Source: Porites lobata (taxonomy: Eukaryota > Cnidaria > Anthozoa > Scleractinia > Poritidae). From it: a stretch of DNA of 64,000 nucleotides. Position numbers and translations under genes: made by a program. Shown piece after piece: positions 27,501 through 39,500 of the stretch. The stretch is taken from contig CALNXK010000296.1 of the NCBI GenBank assembly GCA_942486035.1, positions 247,501-311,500 of the forward strand. The letters are read 5' to 3'. The stretch's first letter is position 1. The number at the start of each line of letters is the position of its first letter. Below the pieces are notes generated by a model that worked only from the letters and a program-made list of their open reading frames with translations, did no database searches and had not been told where the DNA came from.

Positions 27501-30500
27501 CCAGGGGATCTCCACATAAGCGGCATAAAAGAAGACACATGTTCCATGACCGATCTAGGCTGGGAGGACCTGATTAGCATGGAGATGGTTTATAGAAAGC
27601 ACATGAATGCATTGCCTTATGATAATGAAAATGGTGATGGACAGCGTGACCTTGAACATGAAGATAAGGAATGCATGACTGACCTTGCGTGGCAAGAATT
27701 AGTAGAATTAGAAGAAAGTTATAGAAATAATTTGAAGGATTTGTTTCCTTTGGATGCCGCAGATGAACACTCTATGTGCAAAGGTGAGAGAAATACAGTA
27801 GATATTGAAACAATGACAGATCTTGATTTTGAAGAACTTGAGGAAATTGAAAGTTGCTATCACAGATATCTTGACGAAAAGGTCTCAGTAAAATCCAGAG
27901 ATGAAACAGAAACTATGACAGAGATAGTTTGGGAAGAACTTCTTCAAAGGACAAACAGTGAGGTTTATTTGAGTTTAAGTGAAGCAATTAATGAGAAGGT
28001 AACGAAAAGAAATTTTGATGTGAATGAAGTCGGTATTATGACTGATCTAGAGTTATCCGAACTCGCTAAAATAGAAGAAAAATACCTGCGATACGTTGAA
28101 CATGAGTCCAATATTAACATACAGAAGGAAGAACTTGTGGAAGTTTTACCCGAAATTGTACTGGACACATTCCCGGAAGATAATATAGTGAATACAAAAG
28201 AAGAGTACGCGATGACAGATTTGACATGGAATGACATCATTAACTTACAAGATAATTGCTATGATTATGAGCGTAATGTACAAGACCTCGAGAGGAAACT
28301 CGCCACCTTTAAAGTGCAGAAAGATGAAAAGAGCAGTGGTACCGAAATGTCCTTCACAGACTTGAGGTTTGACGAACTTATTGGCTTGGAAGCAAAGTGC
28401 AGTGGATATAAATCTGTCATAAAGGAACTGGAGGGGAAGCTTGCTCAATACGAGAGGAATGACGCTAGATTCAATGTTGGGACGAAGGACGCTGAAACCA
28501 TGACAGATGTATCAGAAGATATGATAGATAATGAAGGCCTACCGGTAGCCGTGCTAGCAAACTTTCCTAGTGATATACAAACAAAAGATGAGTGTGACAT
28601 GACAGACGTGGTCTGGGATGAGGTGGTGGATCTTAAAAACACTTACCAAGATTACAGAGAAAACTTAGAAGAAATGAAACAAAAACTAGCACAGTTTGAC
28701 GTTGAAAAAGACGACAAGGAAAGCATAACTGATATAGCTATGCAGGATCTCGCAGACTTAGAAAGTATGTACAAGGAACACTTACGTGAAGCAGATTCGG
28801 ATACAAACTCTGTGCTAAGTCATGCTGAAAAGGAGTCTAGAGAATGTATGACTGAACTCACGTTTATCGAGATTACAGAGCTGGAGGATTTCTACATTGA
28901 GAACGCAGCACGCGAGATGGCAGTTTCCCCCATTGTAGAAAAATGGGAGCAAGAAAGCATGACTGATATCACCTTAGATGACATGCAATATCTAGAAGAA
29001 GCTGAATATTTTGTTACACGTAACAGTCGTGCTGCAGAGAAACTCGATAAATATACAGTAACGGAACTGACAATTCATGATCTAGTGAACTTGCAAGAGA
29101 TAGCCACTCGAAGTGAACTCCTTCAAGGTGCAGAGAAGGTTGAGGTAGCGACTTTAACAAACCTTACTATTCCAGACCTTGAGTTTCTGGAAGACAACTA
29201 TGACGTTCATCAAAACTGTCCTGTCCGTGCAGCAGATACCCTTCGTAAAGAGCACATAGGTGTTGGTACTGAGTTGACGGGTGAAGACCTGAAATATTGG
29301 GAAGACGTTGAAGCAGCGCACGAAGAGTGTTTGCTTGACAAGGAAGGCGAGGAAGGCTGTGAAGAAAAGCAAGACGCAGAAATAATGACCGATTTGACAA
29401 TCGCAGATTTGCAGTATTTAGAGGAGGTTGATGCTGCGCATGAAGAATGCCTTCTTGATAAGCAAGAGGAATTGAAAGGAAAAGAAACCATAGTGGAGAG
29501 GGAAAGTATAGAAATTATGACAGATATGACCATTTCTCACCTTCAGTATTTAGAGGAGGTCGAGGCTGCTCATGAAGAATGCCTCGTTGATAAGCAAGAG
29601 GAATTGGAAGGAAAAGAGGCCTTTGCTGAAAAAGAAAGTGTAGAAATCATGACAGATATGAGCATTTCTGATCTTCAGTACTTGCAGGAAGTCGAGGCCG
29701 CTCATGAAGAATGCCTTGTTGATAGACAAGAGGAATTGAAAGTGAAAGAGGCTTATGTTGAAAAAGAAAATGTAGAAATCATGACAGATATGAGCATTTC
29801 TGATCTTCAGCACTTAGAGGAGGTCGAGGCAGCTCATGAAGAATGCCTTGTAGACAGACAAGAGGAAATTGGTGGGAATGAAGCCATTGTGGAAAAGGAA
29901 AGTATAGAAATCATGACAGATATGAGCATTTCTGATCTTCAGTACTTGGAGGAGGTCGAGGCAGCTCATGAAGAATGCCTTGTTGACAAGAAAGAGGAAA
30001 TTGACGGGAATGAAGCCATTGTGGAGAAGGAAAGTATAGAAATCATGACAGATATGAGCATTTCTGATCTTCAGTACTTGGAGGAGGTCGAGGCAGCTCA
30101 TGAAGAATGCCTTGTTGACAGGAAAGAGGAAATTGACGGGAATGAAGCCATTGTGGAGAAGGAAAGTATAGAAATCATGACAGATATGGGCATTTTTGAT
30201 CTTCAGTACTTGGAGGAGGTCGAGGCAGCTCATGAAGAATGCCTTGTTAACAGGCAAGAGGAAATTGACGGGAATGAAGCCATTGTGGAGAAGGAAAGTA
30301 TAGAAATCATGACAGATATGACAATATCTGATCTTCAGTACTTGGAGGAGGTCGAGGCAGCATATGAAGAATGCCTTGTTGATAAGCAAGAGGAACTGGA
30401 ACGCAACGAAGCCACAGTGGAGAGGGAAAGTATAGAAATTATGACCGATATGACCATCTCATATCTCCAGTACCTAGAGGAGGAATCAAAAGCCAAAACT

Positions 30501-33500
30501 ACCGATTCAGAAAAGCTTAGTGTTGGAACAATGACAGAAATGACTAAACTTGACCTTAGGAATTTTGAATCCATCGCCTTTGAAAAGGGAAAGACTAAAA
30601 CACCAAAGCCATGGAAGCGAAGATCGAGGTCGTCATCTTTAACAGATTATCACGACTATCGCTATCACCATCACCACAAAAACACTATGACTGAAATTAC
30701 AGGAAATATCCTTGACTACTACGAAGAAATTGACGTTCTCTATAAAGAAAACATGGTGGAATTTGATGAGCTCAAGAGACTACATTATGTGGAAAAAGAA
30801 GAAAAAGATGCCATGACAGATGTGACCTTTGAGGATCTGAAAGATCTTGAACAAAAGAGTCTTCTTTGGAGGGAGAAAGCTGATGAGCCAGCGGGAGGTG
30901 TCGCAAAGGACGATGCAGAGGTGATGACTGATCTTACGACTGCTGAACTGGAATACTTTGAGGAAGCCGAGAGTCTGTTGAGAAAGATTAGTGGCGAAAA
31001 TGGTGGGATGGCTCCCAAAGATGAAAAGGAGGTACTAACAGATTTGAAGAGCTCTGATATTGAATACCTTCAGGTGCTAGCGGATATCTATGATGATGGC
31101 AGTAGAGGTGTCGATGTTGAAGTTGAGGCAGAGAAATGTGATAAAGAAACAGAAACGGAGTTAAGACTTGTGGACATTAGAGATCTTGAAGATCAGGTCA
31201 TTAGTGAAGCCGCAATAAAATCCACGCATGCAGTAAAGGAGGCCGTGAACGACAATCTGGTACCTGAAACTCTTGTGAATTTACAGGCAGAGTTGGACTT
31301 CTTGCCAATCTTGGATGAACCTGAGTACATTTTCGATGATGAAGACAACGAGAACGATATCCAAAGAGCAGAGACTGGGATCATGACCGAAATGACAATT
31401 GCCAACATAAGAGACCTGGAAGATCAACGGAATAGTACAACAGAAGTAGAGGCTTTTGAGGACGAACTTCAAGCTGAAGATCTCGAAGGATTACAAACAG
31501 GGGTGGAGTATCTACCAGTATTAGATGAACCCGGGAGGTTTTTTGAGGAGGAAGTCAATCGCGAGCACATCTTAAGACACGACACCGGGGTAATGACAGA
31601 ATTGAGGCTGTCTCATTTGGAAAACTTTGATAAAGATAATTTATACCGTCGGGATGATGGTGTGGAATTGACAAGAAGAGTCGAGGCAAGTGTTCAGTGT
31701 GATCTGGAGGATGTAACCTCACTTATGCAAGAACTGACTAGAGAGGCAGAAAACAAGGGCGAAGATATTCCAGCTTGGTTTGTGAGCGCTTTAAGGTTGA
31801 GGCAACCTGAGGGAGGTTTGTTGTCAGTTTTGTACCTCTTGCATGTGCACGTGTCTGATCAATTTTGCTGAAGAAGCATCATCGGCGCGCACTGAGAAGA
31901 CCTAAATGTAAAAAGTAAACGAACTCTAGCTGTATATGTTAAATCAAAAACCTAAAGAATGTTGTGAATTTACCAGACTGTGTTTCTTATTGTGTGTACT
32001 CTCTAAACCACGCCACGCATTATAGCTATTGAGCCATCCACGTGCAGTGGAAAGGCTTAAATATAGAGAATGAGAAGTTGATCACAGCCACGTCCCAAGT
32101 CAAATAAAAGCGTAAATGATGTCGTAAAAGTATAGTATATGTTTTTACTAAAGCACCAATTGTTAAAATAATTAATAATAAAAAGCAAGAGATCATAATA
32201 GGACCTACTATGATCTCTTGCAAAAAGGTAGTGATTTTGTAAAGGTTTGTAAAAGACAGAAAACGTGTTAGACGTGTTTAACAATGCTTTTAAGTTGTTC
32301 ATGGTTATGAAATTGATAATACAATGTAAACCATTGTGAAACAGCTATAACATAAACACTTTAACAATAACACAGTAAAGCAAAATCACTAGTCCTAATA
32401 TTAACATTAGCACTTATATTGTTTATTGACAGATAATAACGTCTTAGCTCCAGATTTTCAGATTTAGTAGAATACTTGTTTTAAACAATGAATATAACAT
32501 AGAACGTTTACAAGAAAATAATAGTGATATCCGAGGTTTAAGGTGCAGGGTTTTAACCCTAGTATCACGTTAAACAAATAACCATCCTTTAAAAGCTTAT
32601 TCGAAGAGGTTAATTATTTTAAGGCGGTGAAATATAAACTCTTATTTATGCTTTATTTCAACAGAATGCTATGCACGTCTTCTGGTGGTTTTGATAAACT
32701 TTTTTTGCTTCAATTGTTAACTTTACATATTTCCAATGTTCAATTCTAAATAACGAATTTCCATTTTAAGCTCTTTTAACGTAAACTAAAACCTTAAATC
32801 TTGATGCTTCAATTTTTGTATTTTTGCTGCCTTGTTTTTATATTGGTGGAGTTGCTTATCAGGATTCTGAATCTATGTCCATTTATTAATACTGTCTTTT
32901 TATTGCACTCGTTCATTTTTCAAGGCTTCAACCCTGTTCATATTGTGGTGAGGGAAAGTGACAGCGTAGACGCATTTCCAGCAGTTGAATTCCAGGATCT
33001 GCAATCGCAGAGTCAAGATGATGTTGAAGAGACACCAATCGCTAACAATTTTGGCAACTCAGTAATCCCTCCGGAGGATTCCCCAAGAAGCCTGCGTGAC
33101 ACACCAATTGATAAAATGATTCTCGAGTCCTTGATTGTCGAGGAAGGTGATGCTTCATCCAAAGAAGTCGGTATTCAGTGTGACCTTATTGACTTCTTGG
33201 CTATGTTAGAAGAATATCATAGGAACACAGGCGAAGATGTGACACCATGGTTTGTATCAGCCATGAATATGTCAAGAGATGACACAGGTATGTTGATGAC
33301 TATTTGCCAGTGTTGTACTTACACTGATAAACGCCCTATGCGTTATAGCTTTTGAAAGCTGTCTTGTCTGGCTTTGTTTTAACAGATCCAACACGTTATT
33401 CCAACTTTTTTCCTTGTTACTGTTATCAGAAAACGGCTCGACTAACATCAAATGGTTTGTTTTTAAAAAATACAATATTTTCGATTCATCAATGGGACAG

Positions 33501-36500
33501 AATTCCGTATTGTAAAGGACATAGCTGTTTCCCACCCATGCTGTCGATCTCGGGTTCGAGTTCTGGCAAACTGGTACATTTTATCCTTTTTCTTTCTTGT
33601 TCGTTCACTTTATATCCTTCTGTTAGATCTCTCCTCTGGGAGTATTTATTTCTAGCCCAACATCTTTTGATGCAACATATGGTATTGATTTAAATCCGTC
33701 CGGTCGGTGGACAGTATTGGATGTATTTGCATGATGTTGGATCCGCTTTCATTTTCAAGCGGATCCTCAACTGACCGTCATTTGATGCTGGATGTTGAAC
33801 TTACATGTTCGATCTATCTTTAAAAGGGGCGATAGGAATATAGTTAGAGCAGAGTCCAAGAAACGTTTGGTGTTACGATTGAGTTAGTTACCCGTACCAG
33901 TAGCCGTAAATAGGGAGTTTAAGATATCACGACGGCTACGGCGGCAAGAACGTCGCTTAAAGGGTGACTTCTCGATCTATGAAGCTTAAGTGTAATTATC
34001 CCAACTCAATCACTATGTTTTATGTAGGCGAACTCTCCTGGAGTTGAATTCTTAAGAAAAATATCCAGCTTTACAAAGAGTAAGAGAGATTCGTCGTCGT
34101 ATGTTCACGTTGTCGATAAAACGTGAAATTAGGCAATTCACGTCGTAGTCGTGCAGTGACGGCAAAGAAATTTACAAAAAAGCGTGATTCACGTGCATAG
34201 TTGTTGTTCTGCTAATCGTAACCGATTGCTTTTTGACGTTCTCGTTGCCGTCACCGTAGTGGCATCTTAAACTCCCTAATTATTACTCTTACGCCAAGGA
34301 AACTCCAAGGCTACCGGCTAGGACGGTGATGTCCTCATCACATCTGGGGAAGTCATGGTTGCCTTTTATATAACTATGTGGCAAACGTGTTTGCCTAACC
34401 GTACGTCCCAAACGGGAAGTTCCAAAATTACAATTGGGTGATTTTATTCAGGCTACGATCCAGTGGAAGTGATGCTGAGGACTCGAAGTGATTCCAACCT
34501 TGTGCAAGATGATCCAAAGACCTCCAGTCTCACAATGGAGTTGTCGCGCCCGCCAGCACCCCCAAGGAGTTCGACATTTACCGTTGATCTTTCGCCAGAC
34601 GGTCAAGAAGAGGAGCTCCAGGCAGAGATTTCTCAAGGTATGTGGCGTATGGTGCATGCCACTTGTATTTGACCCTAGGAAACTGTAATGTGTAATTTCC
34701 TAGTGTTTAGGTAACAGGCCGTTAGTGTTTTGCCTTTCGGTTGCGTGCTACGTATAACACAGTGACGGTAAAAGTTGTCATTCACCTCATTGTCGTTTAG
34801 GCAACCGTAGGTAGGTTTGTTGTTCGTAGTTTTGTACCTCATGCATGTGCATGTGTCTGATCACTGTTGCTGAAGAAGCATCATACAAATTACAAGTTAT
34901 AATTTTTGGCTTGGCCTCACTTAAATCTACAATTTTAAAACTTAAATCGCTTTGAATTACGATTAATTCAAGTGTATCTTTTAAGCCGACTCAGCTGACC
35001 CACTGTTGGCATCTCAAGATGGAAGCGACAGCGTGTTCAACCGAACAGACGAATCCTTTGTCCCTCCTACCACAGAAGAGACAGATGTGTTGACAGAGAT
35101 GCCACAGAGTAGCAGCGCTGTAAACCGGTTTGACCGGTTTTTAAAAGAGAGAAAGGACTCTGAGCTGTTCAACCTGCAAGCTCTGAAAGAGAATCTGGAT
35201 ACCAGTAGCGGTGAAGCGACGTTGGATGTCAAGGTATCATGTCATATACCTGCATTGTTAATTTTGTTGACTTAGCCTCAATTAAGGGTTATGTGCTTTT
35301 GGGATGCATTCGCTTCTTCGTACCCCTCCCCGATCACTATGATCGTTTAGATCGCTGGACCTTTTTCAGCAATCGAAGCAATGTGGAGCTTTTCTGGAAC
35401 GGGTCGGTCCTCGAATTCTATCGCTTGAAAGCGTTGATTACCTTGGAACAAGCGAACACTTAAGTGGCCGAGAAAAAAAAAGAAGAATCGTAATTAGCAA
35501 ACCTTCGATGGTGATGCTAAATGGTCGGGTGTTGTAAACTTCCATTGTATACAAATGAGTCTCGCGATGACCATGCGGTTTATTTTCGGCGGTGATTGAA
35601 ATAACGCGCCATGTTCATTGCGTTTTTGATCTCTGGCAATGATGTAATTTCTCTCGAATCGAAGCCCTTGAATTTCCGTTTATTTATACACGCGTATAGC
35701 TTGCGATCGCAGACATATTTCCGGTCGTCGCTAACACGCGTACTAAATCAATTCAGAAACAAATCGTCGAATACGATATAAAAAGGAAATATCTTGAAGA
35801 ATACTCGACCGTCGAAAAAGTAGGAAGTGAAAAACCTTTGTTGAGCAAATCTGTTTCGCGTAGAATTAGTCGCCTTCTTATTTCTTATGAAATCTCCAAG
35901 CAAGCGAGACTTAACGCCACTTTTAAGACCGTTCTTGTTTCGAAATAGAGTACTAAGAGTAGCTGTTCCTGAACGGCTTACCCAAGCAGTGAGTATTATT
36001 GTTAAAAAAGGCTCTTAGGAGCCACCACATAGAACAAGTAATAACTAGTGTCAGATAACCAACGAAGTAATCACCGACTTGCCTGTTAGTTAAGTCGAAA
36101 GTGTGAAGATTTTAGTCTCTCTAGTTCACCCGCCAGCTGCAGAGATTCATATTCCTTATGATAGACATTACGAAGTATCCTCTGGACCTAATCCTTACCA
36201 AAACCCGATAGGCCATTTGAACGATGGCGTCATTTTACTACTAAGACCAGAATCCCTCAGGGTTTTGCTTTCTTCTGCAAATCAGTGCTTTTGTTATTTT
36301 AACCTCGCTGGGATTACCAAATTCATATATGAAAGGAAAAACGACAGGTATTCTGGTTGTGCTAGTGAAATGACGCCATCGGGAAAATGGCGTATCCGTA
36401 TGGAATTCATGTGCAAATTAGAAATACTTGTTTCTAATATGAAGTACCTACGTTATGTGTTTCTTGCATTTCTGAACTGTTTATGCGGACATTTTCTGAA

Positions 36501-39500
36501 AGCTTCCGTCAAAAGCGTTCCATTCTAGATATCTCGAAACGGAGGTCCGACTGTTAATGTGTCCGGACGACAAATTGCATGAAACGTTGCACACGTCATC
36601 ATTTCAAATACGAACATTTTCATTCACTTAACAGGCACTAACACATGGCTCATACTTATATATTTGTTAAAATGGTAAATGGCAAGAAATCCGGAAGTTG
36701 AGGACTATGAAATTGGACGGTCATCTCTTAGACTTGGTTTCTCCTTAGTTTGGCAGAACTTAGAGTAAATGCCGATAGTTGGAACTTAGACAAATAATTT
36801 TCTCTCTTTTACTTATTCCAATGCTGTCTTTCACTTTCATACCAAAATGTGCTACTGGTCCACAGCCTTATCGAATTTTGTTTTATCGTTTTTTTTGTCA
36901 GACATTGAAAGAACTTGAAGAGGAAAACGAGATTTTAAAAAGACAGGTGGAAGAGAACGCCAAAGTAAGTCATGCAAATTAAGAGGCAATTTTATCGAAA
37001 ATGGATATTTCCACGACACCCTAAATTTCTTTGAGTTCCACAGATTCTTAATAGATTGAAACTTTTCATATTCCCAATTATAAATGGATATTGCCTTTCA
37101 GAATTTCACCTATTTTTATACAGTACTTCTAACATTTTTACGTGTATAAAGTTGACAAAAAGCTGCCCAATAAGCTTTTTCTTTTAAGCGACCCTTCGTT
37201 TGGGGGCATAGGCGTTCTCCAGGATTAAAGAACCACAAGAACACTAACCCTGGACAACCGATTGATATCCATGTGAGTTGGTGTATAGGTAAGGTAAAGG
37301 GGGACACGAGCTAATGAGGCCCACACGGCCGGAGCGCAACTCGGTTTCAGTAGTGTGATTTACATATGGGTATTGTTACTCCGCCCTTGCACAGGAGAGT
37401 TACCCCCAGTAGTGTGTCACCGCGGTACCCATCTATACACTTGGTGAAGACAAGCAAAGGAGAGAAATCGTTTCAAGAAACAACGCGGCGATAAGGCTTG
37501 GATACATACAGAGCTCCAGATTCGAAGCTTTAGGTGTTAAACACTCGGCAACTGTACCTCAACGGTTTTTTGTTTATCCATGTGAATATTGGACCATGTG
37601 CAGGCAACTGGAGAGCCGTTCATGGTAGGCTATGTCAATACAACTATCCGGCAGACATAGGTCCCCCCCCAACCCAAAAATCTAAGCATTAACCAAATAA
37701 CAGGGAAAAATTACTCGGGTATGCTGCACCTATGACTCAAAGAAGTGAATGAGTTTGTTTGCTTTCCAGAATGCGGAAGAATTGGAAAAGGAGCTAGCTG
37801 CCTTGAAGGAAAACGTCGAGGTGAGATTTGGAAGAGACACTAATTATCTTAATCCTTCCTCTAAAAGAGGCGAACATCAAAAGATCAAGTAGAGTTCCAA
37901 TTTTCATTTTGCGAATCACTGAAGACTTAAGGATGCCACTAATATAGAGGGAGGAGCAGTCATTCAATTGACCACACGAAAGGACTTCGTCTACTGACAG
38001 AGTCCAAACTAGCAATTGCAGTATATTTACAACATAAATGTGAACTATATTCAAAAGAAAACCAACTAGTTGATAAATGATTTGTCAAAGTATCAAATTA
38101 CTCCTTATTTCCTTGTTTCCTTCTGTTTTTAGTCGGTTGGGGACTTGGATGGTGAAAACGAGTCACAAGATGTGGACGAACTTCAGAATGAGATAGCTGT
38201 ACTAAGAGAGAAAGTCGAGGTAATGAAGAATCGAAGGGACATTTCTGGTTCTTTAAAGTCATAAAATAGTTTCGAAACAAGTCTTTATTGCAATGTATTG
38301 ATATCACTTTTTTTTCAGTTGATTGAAGATTTAGAAGAGGAAAACCAGTTATTGAAAGAGGAAGTTGCCTTACTGGGAGAAGCAGCGGTGAGACGCAGGT
38401 TTACTGCTACCATCTTTTCCGAAGCAGAAACTGTTTAAACGTCATTTGTTTCTGATGTACTTTCTTCTTTTATTAGTCGGCCAGAGATTTGGACGAGGAA
38501 AACCAAGTACGAGATATGGAAGAGATGAAAAATGAGATAGCTACGCTCCGAGACAAAGTAGAGGTAATGTGCTAAAAACGCAAACATCTCGCGAGAGGCC
38601 TCTTATTAACCGTTTAAGCCCCAATAACCACATACAAATTCTCCAAACTGATCTTCATACATTTCCTAAAACAATTGGTTGAGAGAATATGTTTGCTGAT
38701 CAAAGCTTTTCACATCAGGTAATGATTCGTTTAATTCTCAATTTGGTCACTCTTGGGACGTAAAGCGTTGAGAGCCAATCCTCTATTGACAGCCAGTCGT
38801 TATCTATCAGTAAAACATTGTAAACAGAACCACCAATAAGCGAGTGCTCTTCTTGATTCTAAGATATTCAACTGTAAATAATGATTTATCTTTAATGAGA
38901 AAGAGAGTTACTGGTCAGACGGAACTATGCTTTTATCATCGTCTACGGACAGTATCCTAGGTTGCTGTTCTTTGTTTTTGATTTGTTTTCTTCTGGATTT
39001 TTAGTCGGCGAAATTTTTGGACGAGGAAAATAAAGAAATGCAAAATGAGATAGCTGCACTTAAAGAGAAAATCCAGGTAATCATGGTGGCGATTAAAATT
39101 CATCACTGATAATCCCTGTGGGTGTTTGAGTTTTTTCCGAATACTTACCCAAATGACATGATTTTTCAAGTCCGAAGTACAAAATGTACAAAATTAAACC
39201 AGGAAGGTCGTTTAGATACAAACATATTTCCCTTAGAAATGGTAACTGCATTTGCTCTATATCGGCACTATTAAAACCCTGTCTGAAAAACATTTCATAT
39301 TTAACAGTCATGGAAAACTAGAATCTGAACTGAAGTCATGTTACAACCTTGGGTTGGAGGGGGCGGGGGGCATTTAAGTGCTGTTACTCTTCCACAGGGA
39401 CCAGAGGAGTTTCGTGTGAATAAATGCATTACTTATTTAAAGTCTCACCTTGAAAAATGTCTATACCTGTCGCTTAGCACGATTCATTAGCCCAATGGGA

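Noticed and set aside
29154..30574. Minus-strand ORFs up to 191 codons opposite exon 17
   Set aside because: They follow the same 132-bp period as the plus-strand repeat and are mirror readings of a well-supported coding exon.
31816..31871. Exon 17 continuing to its own stop codon as the end of the gene
   Set aside because: The GTTTGT donor at 31816 and the phase-1 match to exon 18, which carries a homologous module, make splicing more likely. A retained-intron form remains possible.
36103..36528. 141-codon ORF in intron 20
   Set aside because: Most of it lies in a MITE (36223-36380) and the rest has no domain.
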